DNA of 64,000 nucleotides from Boletus sp. NGJ (taxonomy: Eukaryota > Basidiomycota > Agaricomycetes > Boletales > Boletaceae), in contig JAGTXK010000050.1 of the NCBI GenBank assembly GCA_019096195.1, positions 806,001 to 870,000 of the forward strand, in the 5' to 3' direction. Shown piece by piece: positions 26,044 to 35,044 of the stretch. The position numbers and the translations under genes were made by a program. The notes beneath the pieces are model-generated. The model worked only from the letters and a program-made list of their open reading frames with translations. It did not search any database and had not been told where the DNA came from. Numbering within the stretch: the stretch's first letter is position 1; every line of letters begins with the position of its first letter.

Positions 26044-27284
26044 ATGCAGCCAGACAACTTTAGCCACTGTCAAGCGCGCCTTTCAACAGGCAGGACGTAT
26101 CACTACGTAGATCAGCGACCGAGAAACAACGCATTCGCAACAACTCTGCTTTGTATCCATGGCTTCCCCGACCTCTGGTATGGCTGGAGACACCAGATAC
26201 ATCCTTGGGTCGCGGAAGGGATATCGAGTCGTAGTACCAGACATGTTGGGCTATGGAGGGACAGACATGCCCTTGGAAGCCTCTGCCTACTCCACAAAAC
26301 GACTTTGCGACGACCTCGCTGCGCTCCTCGATTACCTGGGAGTCCGAAAGGCGGTCAGTACCAGTCGTCTCTGCCTCCTCGTCGGGTATCCTCAGTAGCG
26401 CTCAGGTTGTCATTGGTCATGACTGGGGTTCGTTCACAGCAGGTAGGTTTGCACTGTGGTATCCTGGGAGATTGCTTGCACTCGCTATGTACGCTTCCCA
26501 TTCGATCATGAATCATTAATCATGGTTGAACCGGTCGACGTAGATTGTCCATACCATACACCCCACCGTCAACACATCATATGTCGGTGCATGAAATGGC
26601 TCAGCGTTTTCCATCCTTTGGCTACCAAGTTTACTTTGCTTCCGAGCAATCTACCGCCGAGATCGAGGCCCATGTAAGAAAGAATCCTTTTGAATTGTTC
26701 GCATGCACCCTCACATGTCTTTGAAGTTGCCTTTATTCTTTCAGCTACTGTTTATGACATATAGTCATACATGGATCTCGTTGGGCAAACTTCAAAATTG
26801 CTTACTCGGCGGAAAAGAACCCGACGGATGTATCTTGAATGACAAGGCGACTTTTGTTCTTGTTTCGGATTATCCGTTTTTCTTAACTTGCGATTCAGGA
26901 ACTCGACTACTATATCTCGAACTTCCAAAGAGGCATGACGGGACCGTTATCTTACTACCGTACGACCAGGCCTCGCTTCGAAGAAGAAAAAGGTCAATAG
27001 GCCCAATCCACACCGCACGATGGACTTGACTCGTTTTCTCAGATGCAGCCCTGCCCTCGAAATTCCGCACTGATCTCCCCGTTCTTTTCCTCTTCGGGAC
27101 CGAGGACGCAACCTGTAACCCAGCGGCCGTTCGAAACTCGGAGAAATTCATAGATCAACTGAAAGTGGTGCCTATACCCGGCACCGGTCACTGGGTCATG
27201 TTGGAGGCACCGCAGACAGTGACTGAGGTGATCCTGGAATGGCTCGGGTCCGCTCTGGGCCCTAGAGCACCCGCACGTCTGTGA
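26044..27284 (+). CDS. Alpha/beta hydrolase, epoxide hydrolase type, one frame break
   Basis: Soluble epoxide hydrolase-like enzyme. HGFPDLWYGWRHQI carries the oxyanion HGFP motif, VVIGHDWGS the nucleophile aspartate, and GTGHWVMLEAP the catalytic histidine. YYRTTRPRFEEE in the cap is typical of the family. Exons: 26044-26353, 26406-26488, 26544-26673, 26745-26846 (or 26855), 26899-26992, 27043-27284. The fourth intron is better as a GC-AG intron (26847-26898), joining CILNDK to ELDYY. Exon 1 needs one base fewer: at the GGG 26218-26220 the frame moves from HPWVAEG to YRVVVPDMLGYGGTD. All other phases fit. The gene lies directly upstream of the tandem IRG genes, and a relic of a paralogue lies at 56.1-56.6 kb. 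Substrate unknown. Confidence 0.85.
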
Positions 27285-28153
27285 AAGGTTGCTTTGACGG
27301 TGGGAGAGGATGTCTGGTGGGACATGTGTGGTCAGGCAGGTGTGTATGCTGTGATTTGTGTAGCTGCGCAAACATAGGACCCTTCAAAACGGGATTCGGA
27401 AGTAATGAATGGTTGGAACTCTTGAAGCACGGCTCCACAGCAGCATGATTCTGGACGAGCTTTACGTCCACCTTTTCGCTTCTTGCAACACACGAATGTT
27501 CCATCGGAACTGCCCTCATGTGCGTTACCAGGACGATAACGGAATGCTCGCATATTCAACACATTCTTTCATGGGAACGAGGGTCAGCATCTCGTCCTTT
27601 TCATAAACATGGATCCCTTTTCCAGATCCCTTTTCCTCGAGGCAGTCTACGCCACATCTCCATTAAAAACTCCCCTTTCTTGGTCACAATCACGAACGCC
27701 GAACGAATACATTTAAATTCACGTCCAAGGCATGCGATAATTCGACTTTTCCCAATATTGGCCGAAGCAGATCCGCTCTGACTCAGCGGGGTGTTATCTG
27801 CATCAAAACGCTCTTCGGGTATATCACAGATCTAGACACAAGGCAAGCCCACGAGGTAAACCCCTTGTTTTCAAAGCAGTTATGACGCCCATTTCCATCA
27901 AACACCCCCTTCTTGTATGGACGTAAAAAGTTCAGGAATCAAACCGCAAGGATTCCATTGGGTACAGGGTATCTGCTGCTAGCGCTTATCGTCTAATCGA
28001 CATCACGCGTCGCTGTCACAGGGTCCTGGCACACGGGACGCTAAATACCCTTATTGCATCCTCTCGACGGCCCCAACACCATCATTACCCCATCGCAGTC
28101 AACCTCCCACCCTCACTCATCTTTCGGCGACTTTCGATCTACTCAACGACGAT
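27285..28153. other. Intergenic region and 5' flank of IRG1
   Basis: About 870 nt. From about 27420 it carries the first copy of the repeated IRG upstream module. A TATA-like CTAAATA lies near 28040, after GGGACG, at the place where IRG2 and IRG3 have TATA boxes. No coding exon recognised. Confidence 0.5.
27420..28050 (+). repeat. IRG upstream module, copy 1
   Basis: Shares diverged but ordered blocks with 30020-30610, 30640-31010 and 34660-34950. Examples are TCTGGACGAGCTTTACG against TCTGGACGAGCTCTAGCG at 30050, GCGTTACCAGGACGATAACG against GCGTTATCAGGACAATGAAG at 30658, and a tail with the AAGTTC..CAAGGA..GGGTATCT.TGC pattern at about 27928. It appears to be duplicated promoter DNA rather than a transposon: no terminal repeats or target duplications were seen. 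Confidence 0.6.
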
Positions 28154-29479
28154 ATGGGCTGGTTTAGAACAGTGTTAAGGTGGCTTGGCTTTGGTCCTGA
28201 CACAGAAAATCCCACCCTCGCCGAAATCAGAGCTCGTCAGGACGCTGAACGGGCCAAGCAAGACGCCGAAAATGCGGCCAGAGAGGCTCAAGACCTCCTC
28301 AATCAGATCAAACAGCAAGCGGATCAGGAGCGCGAGGAGGCCCGTAAGCGCCAGGAAGAGGCTAACCGGGCAGCCGAGCGCGCTGCGGAGGAGAATGAAA
28401 GGATGAAGGCGCAGATGGAAGAGGCTGCAAGGGCTGCGAGGCGCGCCGAGGAGCTCGCCGCGGAGGCTGCCAAATCTGCCAAGGAGGAGGCTGAAAAGCT
28501 TGCTCAGGAGGCTCGTGAGGAACGTGAACGTTCCGAGAAGATGCGCGAGGATGCGGAGAGGGCGATGGCGGCTGCGAGGGAAGAGGCGGAGAGAGCGCAA
28601 AAGGCTGCAGATGAACAACGCCGCCAGTCCGAGGCTGCCAAGGCTCTTGCTGAGGAGACGGCCCGCGCAGCTGCCGAAGAAGCCAGGAAAGCCAACGAGG
28701 CCAAGGAAGAAGCCGAAAGACGTTTGAAGGAGGGTATTCAGCCCGTCGTGACCCCCACTCCAGCAGAACTCGCCGCCGCCAAGAGGCGCGTCCAGTACAG
28801 GGAAGATCGTTTCCACTTCGCTGTCGCCGGCATCTCTGGTAGTGGCAAGTCTTCCCTTGTCAACGCGTTCCGTGGTTTGCGCAGCCGACAGGCAGGTGCT
28901 GCGGCTGTAGGAGTCACAGAGACGACACTTCTCATGACCAGATACCCAGATGCCAGTCCCGACAACCCATTCGTCTGGTATGATGTCCCCGGTGCGGGTA
29001 CCATAAAATGTCGCGACTGGCAGTACTTTAACGACCAAGGACTCTATGTCTTTGACTGTATCGTCGTGCTCTTCGACAATCGCTTTACCATGACGGATGT
29101 CGCCATCCTCGTCAACGCGAGACGATTCAAGATTCCCACGTACATTGTTCGCTCGAAAGCCGACCAGCACATCCGGAACACCATGATGGAGATGGGGTAC
29201 GACAGCGAGGGAGATGACGAAGAAGACCTCGAGCGTCGTGACAAGTTGTACAAGGCGGCGCGCAAGCAATTCATCGACAAGACGAGGAAAAGTGTGCAAG
29301 TTAATTTGGAAGACGCAAACCTCCCGAACCAGCGGGTGTACATCGTCTCCAACAACACTCTGTTGAGCATCGTGCTGGATAAGATGCCGAAGAAGACGAT
29401 TGATGAGGTGGATCTACTTAACGACCTGTTCAACGAGGCTCACGCAAGGCGAATGGCTAAACGAACTGCGGCCGAATGA
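28154..29479 (+). CDS. IRG-like coiled-coil GTPase 1
   Basis: Single exon, 441 residues. It starts MGWFRTVLRWLGFG: glycine 2 could be N-myristoylated and the next residues are amphipathic. Residues about 20-205 form an uninterrupted Ala/Glu/Lys/Arg helix. The GTPase domain follows: P-loop GISGSGKSS near residue 226, DVPGAG (G3) near 275, YVFDCIVVLFDNRFTMTDV near 300, and RSKAD (G4) near 334. This order and the phrase after G3 resemble vertebrate immunity-related GTPases (IRG, PF05049), some of which are also myristoylated. A C-terminal part of about 100 residues is shorter than the vertebrate helical domain. The body is almost identical to IRG3 although both ends differ. Assignment to IRG is by motif order and is not proven. 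Confidence 0.85.
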   Translation: MGWFRTVLRWLGFGPDTENPTLAEIRARQDAERAKQDAENAAREAQDLLNQIKQQADQEREEARKRQEEANRAAERAAEENERMKAQMEEAARAARRAEELAAEAAKSAKEEAEKLAQEAREERERSEKMREDAERAMAAAREEAERAQKAADEQRRQSEAAKALAEETARAAAEEARKANEAKEEAERRLKEGIQPVVTPTPAELAAAKRRVQYREDRFHFAVAGISGSGKSSLVNAFRGLRSRQAGAAAVGVTETTLLMTRYPDASPDNPFVWYDVPGAGTIKCRDWQYFNDQGLYVFDCIVVLFDNRFTMTDVAILVNARRFKIPTYIVRSKADQHIRNTMMEMGYDSEGDDEEDLERRDKLYKAARKQFIDKTRKSVQVNLEDANLPNQRVYIVSNNTLLSIVLDKMPKKTIDEVDLLNDLFNEAHARRMAKRTAAE

Positions 29480-29745
29480 GATTATGGTGTCTGTGAGAAT
29501 TGGTTCTGAGTGGGGGTGACTTTTCGTTGTTGTCTTGTTCTTGATATGATGTAGTTATGTTCGAGCTGTGTTGGATGTGTGTTGGAGATATTGAATAGAT
29601 TCAAGTTAAACGTTGAAGCTTGATGCAGATGGATGCATCGGGCTGGTGGCAGTGGAGACCGCGCCTTTCCCTGAAGACTGTCGATGAACATTTATGCATG
29701 CACGGGCCCTTCGACCTCGAAGCCCGAAAATCCGCTTCCTCCTCC
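29480..29745 (+). repeat. IRG downstream module, copy 1
   Basis: 3' flank shared with IRG2: GAGAATTGGTTCTGA just after the stop, a T-rich block with ATGTAGTTATG then CGAG.TGTGT.GGATG, and further on CGATGAACAT and CCCTTCGACCTCGAAGCC, which recur at 32740-32790 and about 36785-36830. It supports duplication of whole gene units. Confidence 0.6.
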
Positions 29746-30019
29746 GCCCCCGTACCATCGACAACTGAAAGCTCACGTTTTAAAATCGATCAAAATATTC
29801 CACGGGGTTGGAGGTACGGACGGGGTTGCTCTTGCCCTGCAGTGATCCCGCTGGGTCCTGTGTACAGAGAATCCCTTTTTTCACATGGATTTTGCTCGAA
29901 CAGTGTCAATGCAACAACTGCCCTGAAGTACCGTCGATTTCACGGATCGTTCGATATAGTGTCTGACTCCAACTCCTTGGCGACCTTTTACTGGGCTTGG
30001 AAGAAACGAGTGTTCGTCA
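29746..30019. other. Spacer between IRG1 downstream and second upstream module
   Basis: No recognisable gene, repeat or promoter element in this short stretch. Confidence 0.3.
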
Positions 30020-30610
30020 TCCCAAGCACAGCTCCATGGTGGTATAGCTCTGGACGAGCTCTAGCGTGCACGTTTTCGCCTCTTACAATGCAGGTGTTTT
30101 TCATCGGAACTGCCATGCTCACGTTATTATCTGGATGACGAGCTCGCCGTGTGTCGTAGCACACATTCCTTCGCTGAAACTGGGAGTCAGCTTCTCACCC
30201 TTTGCCATGAGGATAGATCGTTCTTCCAACGAACGCGAAGCAGCCTACACCGGTTCTGTTCATCACAACTCCATTAAAATATCAATATCCCCTTCGTCAA
30301 TCACGATCGTAGACCCCGAATCAATACGTCCTGATTCATTCCCACCGAAATTTCGTGCGTAATCTTCCAAGTCTGCAAGGAATGCATTTGACATATGGAT
30401 GTCTGTAGATCCGCTCTATCAGTGCCTCAAGCTGGTGTTGCCTACATGACCGGGTAGTAATCCATAATTCCATGGCGAGAGCTAGACACGAGGTACAGTT
30501 CTTTCTCGCGCGATGAAAGCTCGCTTCTTACACGAGCATTAAAGTTCGTGGATTAAGCCTCAAGGACTTCTATGTGTCCAGGGTATCTTCTGCAAACGCT
30601 CAAAATAACT
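30020..30610 (+). repeat. IRG upstream module, copy 2 (orphan, no gene follows)
   Basis: Homologous to the 5' flanks of the IRG genes. It runs to GTTCGTGGATTAAGCCTCAA at about 30546, a phrase repeated word for word at about 30932 directly before IRG2. No GTPase gene follows this copy; the next module begins at once. It therefore looks like a promoter left after loss of an IRG gene or after unequal crossing-over. Confidence 0.6.
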
Positions 30611-30639
30611 CCTTTTGGAGTGAAAACGAACGACTGTAT

Positions 30640-31020
30640 TTATGACGCACTTCATTACGCGTTATCAGGACAATGAAGGATTGATCATCGCACATCCCTT
30701 TGCGGGAACTCGAAGGGAGGCTTCTCGCCCCTTTGCATCAGGCGTAGATTGCTCTTTCACTGGCCTTGAGGCAGTAGTCTACAGTGTCCGTCCGTTCACT
30801 GCAGCCCCACTAATCCCCCCTGTGCAGTCACAAACACTAGCGCCGAATAAACATGACCTCATTCATTCCCAGCAAAGATTCCATTTCTTGCGCACTTCTG
30901 ATCAAAGCCCTCTTCTTTTCACGAGTGTTGGAGTTCGTGGATTAAGCCTCAAGGACTTCGACGGGTTCAGGGTGTCTTGTGCTGACACTCAAGCGCTCGT
31001 CGGACCACGTTCTGGTGTGA
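30640..31020 (+). repeat. IRG upstream module, copy 3 (IRG2 promoter)
   Basis: Direct 5' flank of IRG2. It shares the CAGGACAATGAAGG block, the GGCAGTAGTCTAC block and the GTTCGTGGATTAAGCCTCAA block with the other modules, in the same order. Confidence 0.6.
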
Positions 31021-31023
31021 AAC

Positions 31024-31036
31024 GGACGTTTATAAA
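31024..31036 (+). promoter_or_regulatory. TATA box of IRG2
   Basis: GGACGTTTATAAA, about 95 nt before the IRG2 start. IRG3 has GGACGTTATATA at 34963-34974 at a similar distance and IRG1 has GGGACGCTAAATA. The shared GGACG plus TATA arrangement marks a conserved core promoter of the family. Confidence 0.55.
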
Positions 31037-31129
31037 GCGTCGCCCCACCCCCATCGTCCACCCCATCACTCGTCCGCACCACAGCCAGGTCGTTGACACA
31101 GACAACTTTTATATCCTTCTCTTCAAACG

Positions 31130-32506
31130 ATGGGATTCTTCAGCGTTCTCGCAAGATGCGTCCCAACCGTGCTCAGTGTGGCTTCATCTGTTTTGGGTCT
31201 TATTCCTCGTCCCAACAAAGAAAATCCCTCCGTCGCTGGCGTTCAAGCTCGTCAGGACGCGGAACGAGAAAAGGACAAGGCCATACGCGACCTCCAGTCT
31301 GTTAACGATCGTATCGAAGAGATGAAGCGGAGATACAAAGAAGAGCGCGAGGAGGCTGACGCACGCCAGGAAAAGCTTAAGAAGGATGCCGCACGGACTG
31401 CGGACGACATGGAGCGGATGAAGGCGCAGATGAAGGCGCAGACGGACGAGGCTATATTGGCTGCGAACCGCGCCGAAGCGCGCGCCAAGGAGGCTGCTAA
31501 TGACGCTAAGGAGGAGGTTGCAAAGCTAACGCGGGAGGCTCGGGAGGCACGCGAACATACCCAGAAGATACAAGAGGATGCGCAGAAGGCAACGGCAGCT
31601 GCAATGGAAATGGCAGAGAAAGCGCAAAGAGCTGCGGATGAACAGCGCCGCCAGTCCGAGGCTGCCAAGGCTCGCGCTGAGGAGGCGGCCCGCAAAGCTG
31701 CCGAAGAAGCCAAGAAAGCCAACGAGGCCAAGGAAGAAGCCGAAAGACGTTTGAAGGAGGGTATTCAGCCCGTCGTGACCCCCACTCCAGCAGAACTTGC
31801 CGCCGCCAAGAGGCGCATCCAGTACAGGGCAGACTGTTTCCATTTTGCTGTCGCCGGCATCTCTGGTAGTGGCAAGTCTTCCCTTGTCAACGCGTTCCGT
31901 GGTTTGCGCAGCCGACAGGCGGGTGCTGCGGCTGTAGGAATCACAGAGACGACAATTCACATGACCAGATACCCAGATGACAATCCCGACAACCCATTCG
32001 TCTGGTACGACATCCCCGGTGCGGGCACCCTGAGATGTCGTGATTGGCAGTACTTTAACGATCAAGGACTCTATGTCTTTGATTGTATCATCGTGCTCTT
32101 CGACAATCGCTTTACCATGACGGATGTCGCCATCCTCGTCAACGCGAGACGATTCAACATTCCTACATACATTGTTCGCTCGAAAGCTGACCAGCACATC
32201 TCAAACGTCATGATGGACATGGGGTACGAGGGAGATGACGAAGAAGACGTCGAGCGTCGTGACATTTTGTACAAGGCGGCGCGCAAACAATTCATCGACA
32301 ACACGAGGAAAAGTGTCAAAGATAACTTGGAAGACGCAAACCTCCCGAACCAGCGGGTGTATATCGTCTCCAACAGCACTCTGTTGAGCATCGTGCTGAA
32401 TAGGACGCCGAAGAAGACGATCGACGAGGTGGACCTACTCAACGATCTGTTCAACGAGGCTTACAGAAGGCGGAGGACTGGTCAAGGGGTTCTAATGAGA
32501 ACATGA
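31130..32506 (+). CDS. IRG-like coiled-coil GTPase 2
   Basis: Single exon, 458 residues. It begins MGFFSVLARCVPTVLSVAS: Gly2 for myristate and a cysteine at 10 for palmitate are plausible, then a hydrophobic stretch. The charged helix (about residues 40-220) has diverged from IRG1 and IRG3 in its middle. GTPase motifs are GISGSGKSS near residue 243, DIPGAGTLR and RSKADQHIS. The last residues (RRRTGQGVLMRT) differ from the other copies. It is the most diverged of the three tandem copies but keeps all motifs, which argues that it is functional. Transcription would start just after the TATA box at 31031. Confidence 0.85.
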   Translation: MGFFSVLARCVPTVLSVASSVLGLIPRPNKENPSVAGVQARQDAEREKDKAIRDLQSVNDRIEEMKRRYKEEREEADARQEKLKKDAARTADDMERMKAQMKAQTDEAILAANRAEARAKEAANDAKEEVAKLTREAREAREHTQKIQEDAQKATAAAMEMAEKAQRAADEQRRQSEAAKARAEEAARKAAEEAKKANEAKEEAERRLKEGIQPVVTPTPAELAAAKRRIQYRADCFHFAVAGISGSGKSSLVNAFRGLRSRQAGAAAVGITETTIHMTRYPDDNPDNPFVWYDIPGAGTLRCRDWQYFNDQGLYVFDCIIVLFDNRFTMTDVAILVNARRFNIPTYIVRSKADQHISNVMMDMGYEGDDEEDVERRDILYKAARKQFIDNTRKSVKDNLEDANLPNQRVYIVSNSTLLSIVLNRTPKKTIDEVDLLNDLFNEAYRRRRTGQGVLMRT

Positions 32507-32800
32507 TCTCTGCGAGAATTGGTTCTGATGGGGAATGGGGTGACCGGTGACCTTTCGTTATGGTGCTTGCTCTCGATATGTAGTTATGCTCGAGTTGTGT
32601 CGGATGCGAGTTAATTAAACGCCGATGGTTTCGGTACGATATCGAGCCACGTCTGACTTGCCTGAGGACCTCGGACTTCCATGGCTAAGTCTGTCTGCTC
32701 AGTGCTTAACGCTCACTTCGACATCCCATTTGATCGATGTCGGTGAACATCAACGGAGAGGCCATTCGACGTCGAAGCCTGAAAATCCGACTGTCTCGAG
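32507..32800 (+). repeat. IRG downstream module, copy 2
   Basis: Matches the 3' flank of IRG1: GCGAGAATTGGTTCTGA, ATGTAGTTATGCTCGAG and the later TCGATGTCGGTGAACAT and CGACGTCGAAGCC blocks. Confidence 0.6.
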
Positions 32801-33652
32801 GCAATTAAGGTTAGCTTCGGGTGGTGCTTGTACCATCAGAATACCATAAAGGCACGGTTCTACTGCTTCTTCCAAGGCAGAAAGCGGGATTTCTGCGATA
32901 GTCGTTGTACATATTGAATCATTATTGATGCTTTGTTCTGTATGTCAGACTTCCCCAGAGCAGTTGGGCCCTTTCACATGGAAGAAAAAGATCATTCCGT
33001 ACGACTGACCTGGCTCACACCCCAGCCCTCGTTTTGTTCTTTGTTTCTATGGGACTGCCAACGAGAGGTGTCCTAGTATTTATGCTCGCGTTGTCAGGCC
33101 GTGTGAAGTTGGCCATCCTTAGCCCTGCTATTTCGGTCGGCGCAGATCATTTCATGCCTCACCGAACCTTACATAGCATTGCCCTCCGGGCACCCCTGGC
33201 CCCAAGGATGGAGAGTAATTCAACAACGAAGTACAAGGGGGAATAGCATAAATTTTACGTCGTATTTACTGTGTTGAGGAATGTTGTAAGGATGAGAGAA
33301 CAAATGTCAGTTCATACCATTTAGCTCGAAGATGACAGCCGAGTGTGATAGGATGGAGAGAGCTCTCCGCGCGGTGTCAATGGAGGTGAAATATATGCGA
33401 TGTATGTTAGTGATTGCTGTACTACGTGAGAAAACAATGAACATAAATCGTGTTGGAGACTAACCCAACAGGTCGAATAAAGAAGGGACATTTTCTGCAT
33501 CATTCGTGATAATGTTCGTACCAACAAGGTGATATTCCATAGCAGTGCATATTGGCAAAAGTAGTAAGTGAGGTGGTTCGTCCGGCCAACGGTTGACTGT
33601 AGGGCAATGATGTACTCGGAGTAGTTGAATCCTATCCTGGTGAGTAGCAGTA
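32801..33652. other. Intergenic region before the MITE
   Basis: About 850 nt without a recognisable gene. The minus-strand open frames at 33321-33735 have no family features. Confidence 0.35.
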
Positions 33653-33787
33653 CAGTAGACTTTCTCATAATGTATCGAAAAATTCTCATAATGTATATTA
33701 GCATTTCCTACACTCCGGGAAAAAACAACTACCAAACACTAGTATACATTATGAGAATTTTTCAATACGTTATGAGAAAGTCTACTG
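33653..33787. mobile_element. TA-flanked MITE with about 46-nt terminal inverted repeats
   Basis: The element opens CAGTAGACTTTCTCATAATG and closes with its inverted copy, CATTATGAGAATTTTTCAAT through AGTCTACTG. The two arms match over about 46 nt with two mismatches. It is flanked by TA at 33651-33652 and 33788-33789, the target duplication of Tc1/mariner-type transposons. At 135 nt it has no coding capacity, so it is a non-autonomous MITE. The well matched arms suggest a fairly recent insertion. Confidence 0.85.
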
Positions 33788-34457
33788 TACTCGCGCATGC
33801 AACCGAATGAGCACTCATTAAAAAATCGGTGTCCTGGGATGTCAGCGTATACATCGACAGTATGAAAGGTAACGGTACGTCTACGAGAAGAGACGACAGC
33901 CCATCATCATCAGGCGCTATCCGATATTGTGTTTTAAGAAGATGTGACGAGACATAATGAATCCCATCGCGCGACCACATCGTGCATTCTTGGGACTGCA
34001 CAAATTCATGCACAATGCGTGCATCATTCTCGTTCGCGTGCCTGCGTCGACTGACCCTTCTACTTTTGCGACGTTGCTCGAAGACGAACACGAGATCAGA
34101 CTCGCAAGGTGCATTACATTCATGACGGCGCAGTTCTTCCATGAGCCGATTCTTAGGCCAGCGTCGACTAAAAGGAACATGATGAATCGAAGCGACACTC
34201 TCCAATGCAGCGACAGTGAGGTACGGAAAGGAATGAACCAGTTGCGTCAGCGACTGAAACTGAACGAGTACACAAGGACCCGCTGGCCACAAACGCACTG
34301 TCGGGAGCGGCATGTGACGAACACCCACAAAGTCGAACGCATCGCCAAGTCTGCGCGAACTGACAACGCCGTTCGCTACGTCCACATCACACTCAACGTC
34401 CTCTGAAACGGCCAAAACGACCTGCACGTCCGATTCGTTTACGACCAAGCTCGACAT
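33762..34457 (-). CDS. Unrecognised 231-residue ORF truncated by the MITE
   Basis: A clean reading frame from the ATG at 34457. Its middle, VPFSRRWPKNRLMEELRRHE followed by CNAPCESDLVFVFEQRRK, has the look of a SAP-like or His/Cys DNA-binding segment that I associate with some basidiomycete transposon proteins; this is only a resemblance. The last residues, TVDFLITY and the stop, are encoded by the MITE arm, so the original protein continued beyond 33787. It lies between IRG2 and IRG3 and could be a mobile-element gene remnant or an unrelated gene. Confidence 0.4.
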   Translation of the reverse strand: MSSLVVNESDVQVVLAVSEDVECDVDVANGVVSSRRLGDAFDFVGVRHMPLPTVRLWPAGPCVLVQFQSLTQLVHSFPYLTVAALESVASIHHVPFSRRWPKNRLMEELRRHECNAPCESDLVFVFEQRRKSRRVSRRRHANENDARIVHEFVQSQECTMWSRDGIHYVSSHLLKTQYRIAPDDDGLSSLLVDVPLPFILSMYTLTSQDTDFLMSAHSVACASTVDFLITY

Positions 34458-35044
34458 GATAAAATCGTAGTACTGTTGTTGTAGATAATGGAGTGTTCAG
34501 ATGATGGAGTATTGTGATGACCGCCAGCCCTCTGCCCTGGGCGACACGAGCCCCAACACTGAGGTTAAGGTTAGGTTCCCGTTAAGTCAAGCCAAGACTT
34601 CCCACGGGCGTCGACTTTTGGCACTTCCCACGCATTCTTGGATCGCAAACCTGTCCCCTCCGGGTCCAGGAATAATCATGTCCTGCTGAGATTCATTCCC
34701 GTCGAAATTTCGTGCATAATCTCCTGGATGTCAGTGGATCCACCGGTACCGTGTTCGCTAGTGTCTCAAGGTACTGCCTGCATGACTGATAACTGCGAGA
34801 CACGAGGTATACTTCTTTTATCGAGGTAGGGACCATGCGCAATTCCGATCAAAGCACTCTCTTGCACGAGCGTTGAAGTTCGCGGTTCGAGTCTCAAGCA
34901 CTTCCAGAATGTCTTCTGCCAACGCTCACGCACTCGGCATACTACATTTCGGTATTGAAAGCGGACGTTATATACCGTTTCCCCTCTCATCGCCCATCCG
35001 TCCACACACCATCCACTTTCTCTTCAAACGATTTCTTTTGCGTT
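34458..35044. other. IRG3 5' region with upstream module copy 4
   Basis: From about 34660 it resembles the other IRG upstream modules: ATTCATTCCCGTCGAAATTTCGTGC against the same phrase at 30335, the GACACGAGGTA block at 34799, and AGTTCGCGGTTCGAGTCTCAA at 34876. A TATATA at 34969-34974 follows GGACGT, 70-80 nt before the start codon. Confidence 0.6.

Noticed and set aside
28175-29299. 374-residue minus-strand ORF opposite IRG1 (and its like opposite IRG3)
   Set aside because: Antisense of the Ala/Glu-rich helix. The biased codon use opens the opposite frame; no domain is visible.
34870-34895. GGTTCGAGTC resembling a tRNA T-arm
   Set aside because: No matching acceptor stem, anticodon arm or length around it; it belongs to the IRG upstream module.
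34955-35044. N-terminal extension of IRG3 upstream of 35045
   Set aside because: It needs a TTG start and overlaps the TATA box; the first ATG gives the Met-Gly start shared by all paralogues.
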